Below, piece by piece: positions 1-5,606 of a DNA stretch of 7,404 nucleotides (position 1 is the stretch's first letter; the number at the start of each line of letters is the position of its first letter). Origin of the DNA: Bacillota bacterium (lineage in GTDB: Bacteria; Bacillota_G; Limnochordia; DTU010); contig JAAZLQ010000208.1 of the NCBI GenBank assembly GCA_012799255.1, positions 1 to 7,404 on the forward strand. Reading direction: 5' to 3'. The notes under the pieces were generated by a model. That model was not told the origin of the DNA and searched no databases. It worked only from the letters and a program-made list of their open reading frames with translations. The translations under genes and the position numbers were made by a program.

Positions 1-479
1 AACTGCACAAAAATCACAACTGAGGACAGGATAGCAAGGCCAAGCAGGTAGACCATAAATCCGTTCCAGATCGCCCATGAAACACTGGGCAATGCCCTAA
101 AAAGCTCTTCCAGAAAAGTACCGAAGAAAATTAAAGTACCACCTACTGTTGCTACACACAAAACACTGTACTCCACCCAAATACTTACCAACTTGGCGAG
201 CATTACCTTCCAACCAGCTACCGGCAACACAAGGAGGGTGTAGACTGTATCTTCCCGCCATTCTGAACGAAGAGTCTGAAAGCTTTGCCAAATCAACCAA
301 AGAGGCATAAAGGCAACGGGAATGGCTACAGCAGCCACGAAGTTTTCTGCTGCCCAGGCGCCACTTGATATCTTAAAACGCACAAAGAGCATTATGATTA
401 AAGTAATTCCTGACAGAAACCCCACCGGCAAACGACTGGCTTCTAAGTCCTTACGCAATAACCTTAAGAAGTGTCGCAT
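1..479 (-). CDS. ABC transporter permease, N-terminal part (runs off window)
   Basis: An open frame of 159 codons reads on the minus strand from ATG at 479 to the window edge without a stop; the C-terminal part lies outside. The product begins MRHFLRLLRKDLEASRLPVG and has hydrophobic segments near residues 18-34, 47-66, 97-120 and 138-159, with polar loops between them, as in ABC-2 type permeases. Its ATG shares one base with the TAA of the ATPase gene (TAATG), and a consensus AAGGAGG (490-496) lies in the last ATPase codons, so translation is probably coupled. Position directly after the ATPase makes it the membrane partner of that protein. The substrate cannot be read from the sequence; GntR-linked two-gene exporters of this kind are often tied to envelope stress or antimicrobial export, which is inference here. 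Confidence 0.85.
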   Translation of the reverse strand, partial: MRHFLRLLRKDLEASRLPVGFLSGITLIIMLFVRFKISSGAWAAENFVAAVAIPVAFMPLWLIWQSFQTLRSEWREDTVYTLLVLPVAGWKVMLAKLVSIWVEYSVLCVATVGGTLIFFGTFLEELFRALPSVSWAIWNGFMVYLLGLAILSSVVIFVQ

Positions 480-1186
480 TAGACGAAAACCTCCTTGAAC
501 AGATCATTTATGGACCTGCCATAACGATTTCTTAGATCTTCAGCATTCCCTTGAAGATTGATGGTACCCTCATCTAGAAAAACAACAGAATCAAAGAGTT
601 GTTCTGTGTCTCCCACGGCATGAGTTGAAATAATCATTGTTTGCTCTTCACTCTTAAACTGTCGGATAATCCCTTCTACGATCCGCTCCCGAGAAGAGGG
701 ATCAATCCCGCTAAATGGTTCATCAAGGAGGATTAGATGTGCCTTGCGAGCTAGTGCTAGGATTAGCCGTAGACGGGCCCGCATCCCCTTTGATAGGGAA
801 CTCACTTTAGCGGTAGGATCAAGACGCATAAACTGCAGTAACTCTGGCACTCTTTCTGCTTGCCAGTCTTCATAGAAAGTCGAGGTGAACTCTATAACCT
901 GCCCGATTGTCATCCAACGGTAAAGATTCTCTATCTCAGGCACAAAAGCAATCTGTGCTTTAGTGTCCCGTGAAGGGGGAGCTCCAAACACCCTTATTTC
1001 ACCCCCATCAGGTTGGATTAAACCTACAATGCACTTGAGTAAGGTAGATTTTCCGCTTCCATTTGGTCCCAACAAACCCCAAATTTCACCCCTGGGTAAG
1101 CTTAGATCAATCCCCTTTAGCGCTTCCACTTTGGGATATTTTTTTCTTAAGTTCCGTACCTCTAATGCTTGATTCGTGACACTCAC
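479..1186 (-). CDS. ABC transporter ATP-binding protein (YtrB/BcrA-like exporter ATPase)
   Basis: A 235-residue cytoplasmic nucleotide-binding protein that would drive the adjacent permease. Walker A is GPNGSGKST (residues 40-48), the ABC signature is LSKGM (131-135), Walker B with the catalytic glutamate is LILLDEP (151-157), and the switch histidine is H189 in IISTHA. The Q-loop position reads FVPE (81-84), with glutamate where glutamine is classical; this also occurs in single-domain exporter ATPases of the ABC-2 type. The start is GTG at 1186, which overlaps the GntR stop as GTGA, with GAGGTG (1195-1200) nine bases or so upstream. The length is at the short end for this family, so there is no large C-terminal regulatory domain. 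It is the second gene of the operon GntR, ATPase, permease, so its expression should follow the repressor. Confidence 0.93.
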   Translation of the reverse strand: MSVTNQALEVRNLRKKYPKVEALKGIDLSLPRGEIWGLLGPNGSGKSTLLKCIVGLIQPDGGEIRVFGAPPSRDTKAQIAFVPEIENLYRWMTIGQVIEFTSTFYEDWQAERVPELLQFMRLDPTAKVSSLSKGMRARLRLILALARKAHLILLDEPFSGIDPSSRERIVEGIIRQFKSEEQTMIISTHAVGDTEQLFDSVVFLDEGTINLQGNAEDLRNRYGRSINDLFKEVFV

Positions 1187-1575
1187 TTCTCTTTCACCTC
1201 TTCCTTGAGTTGGTTCTCCTGAAACCGCTCTTTTACTATTTCCAGTGTGGCCTGTTCACTTAGGCCTAGGGAACGCATGGCCTTTACAAAATCATCAACA
1301 AGATTAGTCAACATTTCTGTCCTGGTCTCCTCCACAATTTCTTGAGTCTGACATATGAAGGTCCCTTGCCCGCGCAAGGTCTCCACTAATCCTAGAATTT
1401 CCATTTCCCGATACGCTCGCTGTACAGTATTGGCGTTCACCTTAAGCGCAGTAGCCAAGTCACGTTGGGACGGAACCTTATCACCAGGCTTGAGCTTACC
1501 AGTTGCGACTTGACGTTTAAACTCTTCAATAATCTGCAAGTATATTGGTATGGAAGTACTGAAGTCAATGTGCAA
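1183..1575 (-). CDS. GntR-family transcriptional regulator, YtrA-like
   Basis: A 130-residue DNA-binding repressor candidate. Residues about 10-75 form the GntR winged helix-turn-helix: IYLQIIEEFKRQVATGKLKP, then the PSQRDLA motif (35-41), the recognition helix region NANTVQRAYREME (47-59) and the wing RGQGTFI (68-74). Only about 55 residues follow, far too few for a FadR- or HutC-type ligand domain, which fits the short YtrA subfamily; these usually bind as dimers. The start is TTG at 1575, with a GGGGTG/GAGG purine-rich stretch directly upstream (about 1579-1590) and no better ATG. Its gene is first in an operon with the ABC ATPase (overlap 4 nt) and permease. YtrA-type regulators commonly repress their own operon, and the palindrome at 1598-1625 between promoter and start fits autoregulation. 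Confidence 0.93.
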   Translation of the reverse strand: MHIDFSTSIPIYLQIIEEFKRQVATGKLKPGDKVPSQRDLATALKVNANTVQRAYREMEILGLVETLRGQGTFICQTQEIVEETRTEMLTNLVDDFVKAMRSLGLSEQATLEIVKERFQENQLKEEVKEK

Positions 1576-1597
1576 ACCACCTCACCCCTCTTCCGAG

Positions 1598-1625
1598 TTA
1601 GTGCACCAGTTGTCTAGTGCACCAA
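1598..1625. promoter_or_regulatory. Probable GntR operator: 28-bp palindrome
   Basis: Two half-sites, TTAGTGCACCAG (1598-1609) and CTAGTGCACCAA (1614-1625), face each other around a 4-bp centre; 10 of 12 positions match when one is reverse-complemented. Each half also has its own GTGCAC core, so the same sequence can be read as two direct repeats 16 bp apart. It lies immediately downstream of the -10 box of the minus-strand promoter, covering the expected transcription start, an ideal place for a repressor to block initiation. Assignment to the adjacent GntR protein is inference from position and from the inverted repeats known for YtrA-type operators. Confidence 0.7.
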
Positions 1626-1626
1626 T

Positions 1627-1656
1627 ATTATACTGCTCTGTTTTCACATCTGTCAA
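1627..1656 (-). promoter_or_regulatory. Promoter of the GntR-ABC operon
   Basis: On the minus strand TTGACA (1656-1651) and TATAAT (1632-1627), both perfect sigma-A hexamers, are separated by 18 bp. The expected start near 1620 lies inside the 28-bp palindrome, leaving a leader of about 45 nt before the TTG start of the GntR gene. Such a strong promoter in front of an exporter operon makes sense if it is normally repressed. Confidence 0.82.
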
Positions 1657-1707
1657 CAAGTATTTTTCAAGTTTTTCGGTACAGACTAGCTTAGGAGGTG
1701 AAAGCCC

Positions 1708-2046
1708 ATGTTCGATCGCACGCACTTTCTCGGAAAATACGCCCTAATCACCCTAGTGGCGTTGCTTATGCTAACCCTTTTTGACAGTAATCCCTGGTGG
1801 AAAGTTCTCCTTTATGCCATCCCCACTACCTTCGCAAACGTATTTCTTATGGGAATGGGAATCCAAGGGTCACTCCCCAGGATTGTTACGGCTTTCCTAC
1901 AAGGCGTTCTTGCAGCGTTTATAGCCTACATTTTTGGTTTAACTCCCTTTCTTCGCACTACCCTAGGAACTTTAGTGGGATTTGCCTTGCTCCTCACTGT
2001 ACTGGAGTACCTGCTTGCTAGATTTTTCTTACCTAAAACGCCATGA
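1708..2046 (+). CDS. Small four-helix membrane protein, possibly DUF2512-like
   Basis: A 112-residue, strongly hydrophobic protein with four likely membrane helices (about residues 9-25, 32-50, 58-78 and 83-106) and short loops, so it should sit in the cytoplasmic membrane. An ideal AGGAGGTG (1693-1700) lies 7 nt before the ATG. There is no recognisable catalytic motif. The pattern of four helices in roughly 110 residues with a basic N-terminus and few charges recalls the YndM/DUF2512 group of Bacillota, but this is a weak, memory-based resemblance. It is transcribed away from the GntR-ABC operon; its promoter would have to lie in or near the same 130-bp intergenic region holding the operator, though I found no convincing plus-strand hexamers there. 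A terminator overlaps its stop, so it appears to be monocistronic. Confidence 0.85.
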   Translation: MFDRTHFLGKYALITLVALLMLTLFDSNPWWKVLLYAIPTTFANVFLMGMGIQGSLPRIVTAFLQGVLAAFIAYIFGLTPFLRTTLGTLVGFALLLTVLEYLLARFFLPKTP

Positions 2047-2070
2047 GTATCCTGGCTCATGGCGTTTTTT
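2036..2070 (+). terminator. Rho-independent terminator of the small membrane protein gene
   Basis: A 12-bp perfect stem, AAACGCCATGAG (2036-2047) with CTCATGGCGTTT (2056-2067), has an 8-nt loop and runs into a T tract (2065-2070). The stem starts upstream of the TGA stop (2044-2046), so the last codons are part of the hairpin. Confidence 0.92.
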
Positions 2071-2093
2071 ACGTATTATTTGTAAAACTAAAA

Positions 2094-2102
2094 TGATATA
2101 AT
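2094..2102 (+). promoter_or_regulatory. Extended -10 promoter of the MATE gene
   Basis: TGATATAAT combines a TGn extension with a perfect TATAAT (2097-2102). The matching -35 window (2074-2079, TATTAT) is poor, which is usual for extended -10 promoters. The expected start near 2109 gives a leader of about 35 nt to the ATG at 2144. Confidence 0.65.
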
Positions 2103-2131
2103 GATTCTATCTGATTGGCAAATATGACATT

Positions 2132-2138
2132 AGGGTGG
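2132..2138 (+). promoter_or_regulatory. Ribosome binding site that decides the MATE start
   Basis: AGGGTGG lies 5 nt before ATG 2144 and overlaps the alternative in-frame GTG at 2135. The longer reading would have no Shine-Dalgarno at a usable distance, so the 465-residue form is preferred. Confidence 0.65.
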
Positions 2139-2143
2139 ATAAT

Positions 2144-3541
2144 ATGGTACGCAATAACAAGACCGAACTTATCTTAGGGGGTAACATGTACAACGTCCTA
2201 ATTACCCTCTCCATTCCCATCATTATCAATAGCTTAATTCAAACTCTGTATAATCTAGCTGATGGGCTGTGGGTAAGCAGGATTTCCTCTGTCCATTTTG
2301 CAGCTACAGCCTTTGTGTGGCCCGTAAACTTTTTGTTTATCTCGCTGGGAATCGGTCTGTCCATTGCCGGGACTTCACTTTTGTCCCAACTTGTGGGCAA
2401 GGGAGATTGGAAGTCTGCCAAGAATTACGCTTCTCAATTGGTAGCACTCTCCCTTATTGCCTCTGTTTTCTTTACCATTTTAGGTTACTTGACGACACCA
2501 CTCATTGTTCCCTTAATGGGCGCCACAGATGACCTAGCGAAATACGCAATTATCTACTTAAGGATCACCTTTTTGGATTTACCGTTCCTATTCCTTTTCT
2601 TCAACATTAACTCTATGATGCATTCCCAAGGTGACACCATCACCCCGATGATCTTAAGTGCTACCTCAGCAGTCCTTAATGTCGTCTTGGATCCTATTTT
2701 CATTTTTACTTTCAACTGGGGTATAGCAGGCGCCGCCTGGGCCACCTTAGTATCCAGAGCCCTTTTAGCAGTTGTTGGATTTGTAATTCTCTTCGGGAAA
2801 AAGAACAAGCTCAAACCTGACTTTAAGGGTTTCAGATTCAATGGGGGGATCGTGCGAGAGATCGTGCAAGTCGGGTTGCCATCCTCTATCGGCCAATCAG
2901 GTGCTTCCCTTGGCTTTATCGTACTAAATGGATTCATTGCCTCCTATGGAACCGCGACCCTCGCAGCTTATGCCATGGTCAATCGTATTACTTCCCTGGT
3001 GATGCAACCAGCTATGGGAATGGGGCAGGCCTTGACAACTATTGTGGGTCAAAACATCGGTGCAGATCAGATGCCGAGAGTAAAAGAGGCCTTTATAAAG
3101 GCCTTAAAGCTGGCAATCCTCATCGGTGTTGTGGGGTGTCTCATTTTGATCGCTTTTGATGAACCTATTTTGACCTTCTTTATGCAGGCGAAGGATGATC
3201 CGGCAGTAATTGAACTCTCCCTGACCTACCTATTTTATGTTTCTCTGTCCATGCCATTAATGGGCATTTTCAGCGTATTTCAGGGGCTGTACCAAGGTAC
3301 GGGGAACACGAAATATTCCATGTCCATGGAAGTGGGCAGACTTTGGTTTGTGCGACTGCCCCTGATCCTCCTCTTGGGCCATTTCACCACCTGGGAATCC
3401 ACCGGAATCTGGTTTTCCATGAGCTTTAGCAATGTTGTGGTCTGTCTTTACGGCTACTGGATCTACAAAACGAAACCCTGGCAGCAGAGTATTTTAGAAC
3501 TCCAAGATAAGCAAAAACAGGCAGCCCTGGTGGCAAATTAG
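2144..3541 (+). CDS. MATE family efflux transporter
   Basis: A 465-residue integral membrane protein with about 12 hydrophobic helices in two similar halves, the normal size and plan of MATE (MatE fold) exporters, which move drugs or metabolites out by Na+ or H+ antiport. Family landmarks visible are LSIPIIINSLIQTLYNLADG near the N-terminus, QGDTITP (162-168) and NVVLDPIFIF (179-188) followed by GIAGAAWAT at the end of the first half, and MGMGQALTTIVGQNIGA and GLYQGTGNTKYSM in the second half. The start is set by AGGGTGG (2132-2138), 5 nt before ATG 2144; a GTG at 2135 in the same frame would lie inside that site. It has its own promoter and is convergent with the minus-strand 75-residue ORF, the two stops overlapping as TTAG. 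The substrate is unknown; no regulator gene is directly attached. Confidence 0.95.
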   Translation: MVRNNKTELILGGNMYNVLITLSIPIIINSLIQTLYNLADGLWVSRISSVHFAATAFVWPVNFLFISLGIGLSIAGTSLLSQLVGKGDWKSAKNYASQLVALSLIASVFFTILGYLTTPLIVPLMGATDDLAKYAIIYLRITFLDLPFLFLFFNINSMMHSQGDTITPMILSATSAVLNVVLDPIFIFTFNWGIAGAAWATLVSRALLAVVGFVILFGKKNKLKPDFKGFRFNGGIVREIVQVGLPSSIGQSGASLGFIVLNGFIASYGTATLAAYAMVNRITSLVMQPAMGMGQALTTIVGQNIGADQMPRVKEAFIKALKLAILIGVVGCLILIAFDEPILTFFMQAKDDPAVIELSLTYLFYVSLSMPLMGIFSVFQGLYQGTGNTKYSMSMEVGRLWFVRLPLILLLGHFTTWESTGIWFSMSFSNVVVCLYGYWIYKTKPWQQSILELQDKQKQAALVAN

Positions 3542-3765
3542 CCCCTTCTTTGACTAGTAACAAACAACGCTAACTTGGCGAGAGGTAACAGCCAACTAAT
3601 TTTGATCATCCAAGGTGCCGATAGTACTAACTTGATCACTTCACTTGTTTGCATCCGATCAAATGGTTGAGTTGTATAGGCAGGCACAAACAGTAGCAAG
3701 GTCAAAAAAGCCTTAAACCAGAGGCGGGGGCTAAGATGCTTTTCTGTCTTTACCATGCTATCCAT
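3538..3765 (-). CDS. Hypothetical small membrane protein, 75 residues
   Basis: I do not recognise this protein. It has a basic N-terminus (MDSMVKTEKHLSPRLWFK), a first hydrophobic segment at about residues 16-31 and a second around 49-69 (including IKISWLLPLAKLALF), ending in QRRG; a two-helix inner-membrane protein is likely. It begins 4 nt after the yjbQ stop, and AAGGAG lies within the last yjbQ codons, about 13 nt before the ATG, so it could be made by re-initiation; that spacing is long, which lowers confidence. Its TAA and the MATE TAG overlap by 4 nt on opposite strands. The combination of frame length, hydrophobic pattern and tight placement after yjbQ favours a real gene over a chance frame, but conservation in relatives would decide it. 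Confidence 0.6.
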   Translation of the reverse strand: MDSMVKTEKHLSPRLWFKAFLTLLLFVPAYTTQPFDRMQTSEVIKLVLSAPWMIKISWLLPLAKLALFVTSQRRG

Positions 3766-3769
3766 CTGT

Positions 3770-4168
3770 TCATCGGTTCTCCTTCATGGTCTTCACCAGC
3801 ACTCTTCGTTGCCGAGGTCCATCGAACTCACAGAAATAAACCCCTTGCCAGGTGCCTAGAGCTAGCTTCCCATCCTCCACAGGAATGGTGCAGGAACAGC
3901 CCATGAGCGCAGCTTTGATATGGGCATGGGAGTTACCCTCATAGTGCCGATATTCGCCCCGCACCGGGAACACCTTGTTCAGGCTAGTAATAATATCGCT
4001 CACCACATCAGGATCGCCATTTTCATTGACGGTAACACCCGCTGTCGTGTGAGGGACGTAAACGACCACGAATCCCTCTTGCATTCCCTCGTCAGCCACG
4101 ACTTGCTGGACTTCTCGAGTAATCTCGATGAACTCTTGACCTTGACTTGTTTTTATCTTCAAGATCAT
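3770..4168 (-). CDS. yjbQ: YjbQ family protein (UPF0047), secondary thiamine-phosphate synthase type
   Basis: A 132-residue soluble cytoplasmic protein of the widespread YjbQ/UPF0047 family. Conserved elements are all present: YVPHTTAGVTVNENGDPDV (residues 38-56), with the PHTT histidine H40 and the NEN triplet, the histidine-rich YRHYEGNSHAHIKAALMG (73-90), with H75, H81 and H83, and LGTWQGVYFCEFDGPRQRR (104-122) at the end. Family members show a weak thiamine-phosphate synthase side activity, and the true role is not settled. The start chosen is ATG 4168 with GGAG 8 nt upstream; a GTG at 4177 in frame is a less likely alternative that adds three residues. The gene follows the MFS transporter by 42 nt, separated by a perfect hairpin, and precedes the 75-residue membrane ORF by 4 nt. 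No thiamine genes or TPP riboswitch are visible nearby. Confidence 0.93.
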   Translation of the reverse strand: MILKIKTSQGQEFIEITREVQQVVADEGMQEGFVVVYVPHTTAGVTVNENGDPDVVSDIITSLNKVFPVRGEYRHYEGNSHAHIKAALMGCSCTIPVEDGKLALGTWQGVYFCEFDGPRQRRVLVKTMKENR

Positions 4169-4200
4169 TGATACCACTCCGCTCTTATCACTTTTTGCTC

Positions 4201-4223
4201 GGAGACTGCATTAAGCAGTCTCC
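4201..4223 (-). other. Perfect 9-bp hairpin at the end of the MFS gene, no U tract
   Basis: GGAGACTGC (4223-4215 on the minus strand) pairs with GCAGTCTCC (4209-4201) around a 5-nt loop that contains most of the MFS stop codon. On the minus strand the following bases are GAGCAAAAAG, so there is no U run and it is not a standard intrinsic terminator. It may act as a weak or factor-dependent terminator, an RNA stability or processing element, or leave MFS and yjbQ cotranscribed. Confidence 0.6.
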
Positions 4224-5506
4224 TGTTTCACATAAAGGAGTCTCACATTGCGGGAAGCAGCTAAACCGAAGCCTAAGCATGTTATCACTACGCCCGGGAC
4301 CCAAAATAGACTCGCCACCGAAAACATATCTACCAAAACCCCACTAAGCGCCATGGAAAGAGGTACAAGTAGTTGCACCATACTATCCATAAGTCCAAAG
4401 ACTCTGCCCCGATAAGAATCGGGAACCGTCTCTTGAAGTGTCACCTGGAAAGGAACATTGACGAGAATGTTCATTACACCTACACCAAACAATGCGCAAG
4501 ACATTGCTATTAGTATTGCAGATACTTCCATGTTTACATAAACAGAAGGCATGGCGAAGGCGCCGATCAAAACCACTATAGCACCTTGCATTACAATCCC
4601 GAAAGAAAGAAGAGATTCCTTTCGATACTTCTTAGTTAAAAAGCCAATCAGTGCTGTACCAACCAAGAACCCTACTGGCAGCATAGCTTGGAGCGTACCA
4701 TATTGCTGGGCCTCCAAGAGCAAGACTTCTTTGCCAAAATAAGGAAAGACAACATTCATTAGCGGAGAAGAGACGAAATTCAAAGCGACAGCAAAGAAAA
4801 TAATCGTCCTCAAACCCACATTTTGCCAGATGTACACAAATCCCTCTTTAAACTTGAGCACAAACTGCTCACCAGCACTGATCCGCGTATCGGCTTTTTC
4901 ACTCTGTACTTTTGGAAAGCGGATAAACATTTCTGAAATAGCAGATAGCAGAAAGGCGATACCGTTAATTAGGAATACTCCGAAATAGCCTGTTGTTCCT
5001 AGTAGAAAGGCTCCTGCCACAGGACCTACAATCTGGGTAGCTGCTCGCGAAAGACTGTTTAAAGAGTTCGCTTTTACTAATTCTTCTTTTTTGACTAATC
5101 CCGGAACAGTTGCCGAAATTGCTGGTCCAAAAAGCACACCGCAAAGTGAAGAGAAAATGGTAGCTACATACAAAATCGGCATGTTTAAAGACCCTGTCCG
5201 ATATACGAAAGCTAACGTCAGAATGATCAATCCCCGCAATACGTCCATGGACACCACAATTGTCTTCCGATCCCAAAGATCTGCCAGAACCCCGCTAAAA
5301 GGAGCCAAAAGCACCATAGGAATGGAGGAAGCAAAGAGCATGGTACCCAAGGCGGTCCCGGATCCTGTCAGGTCGAGCACTAACCATGTGAGGGCAAGGT
5401 AATGAATGCCGTCCCCAACTTGAGATACTAACCGCCCCCAAAAGAGAAGTCCAAAATCACGATTGATAAAAAGACGTCTTCCTAGAGTTTGCTTATTAGT
5501 TGTCAT
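4211..5506 (-). CDS. MFS transporter (MFS_3 / EntS-like efflux type)
   Basis: A 431-residue membrane protein with about 12 hydrophobic helices, the usual major facilitator length. The loop between helices 2 and 3 carries the signature GVLADLWDRKTIVV (residues 72-85), a variant of motif A GxLaDrxGrk. The segment GPAISATVPGLVKKEELVKA followed by NSLSRAATQIVGPVAGAFL is typical of the EntS-like group of efflux permeases, as is SYRGRVFG (364-371) in the second half. Proton-coupled export of a small molecule is the family role; the substrate is not readable. The start chosen is ATG 5506, with AGGGG 6 nt upstream; ATG 5512 in the same frame directly abuts that site and is less likely. It is the first gene of a probable minus-strand unit with yjbQ and the 75-residue ORF, although a hairpin lies between. 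Confidence 0.93.
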   Translation of the reverse strand: MTTNKQTLGRRLFINRDFGLLFWGRLVSQVGDGIHYLALTWLVLDLTGSGTALGTMLFASSIPMVLLAPFSGVLADLWDRKTIVVSMDVLRGLIILTLAFVYRTGSLNMPILYVATIFSSLCGVLFGPAISATVPGLVKKEELVKANSLNSLSRAATQIVGPVAGAFLLGTTGYFGVFLINGIAFLLSAISEMFIRFPKVQSEKADTRISAGEQFVLKFKEGFVYIWQNVGLRTIIFFAVALNFVSSPLMNVVFPYFGKEVLLLEAQQYGTLQAMLPVGFLVGTALIGFLTKKYRKESLLSFGIVMQGAIVVLIGAFAMPSVYVNMEVSAILIAMSCALFGVGVMNILVNVPFQVTLQETVPDSYRGRVFGLMDSMVQLLVPLSMALSGVLVDMFSVASLFWVPGVVITCLGFGLAASRNVRLLYVKQETA

Positions 5507-5536
5507 ACCCATCCCCTATCTCGATTTGATGAATTT

Positions 5537-5545
5537 ATTTTATCA
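5537..5545 (-). promoter_or_regulatory. Possible extended -10 promoter of the MFS gene
   Basis: TGATAAAAT on the minus strand joins a TGn extension to TAAAAT (5542-5537). The -35 window 17 bp upstream reads TTAAGG and is weak. It is the only reasonable candidate in the roughly 100 bp between the metalloprotease-like gene and the MFS start. Confidence 0.35.
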
Positions 5546-5606
5546 AGACACTAGGAGGGCCTTAACTGGCTAAAGATGGGTGTTTTCTCCGTCGCTGGTC
5601 TGATTT

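Noticed and set aside
97..300. 67-codon minus-strand frame inside the permease region
   Set aside because: It lies in a different frame from the continuous permease frame that starts at 479 and has clear membrane helices; no ribosome binding site.
1626..1634. Plus-strand TATACT/TATTAT as a promoter for the small membrane protein gene
   Set aside because: No acceptable -35 box at 16-18 bp; the TTGTCT upstream leaves only 13 bp.
2554..2937. 127-codon minus-strand frame inside the MATE gene
   Set aside because: Antisense to a clear transporter gene; composition is that of a mirror frame and no ribosome binding site is evident.
3574..3600. TTGGC...GCCAA hairpin after the MATE gene as its terminator
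   Set aside because: Only five pairs with an 11-nt loop and a poor T tail, and it lies in the coding sequence of the convergent 75-residue ORF.
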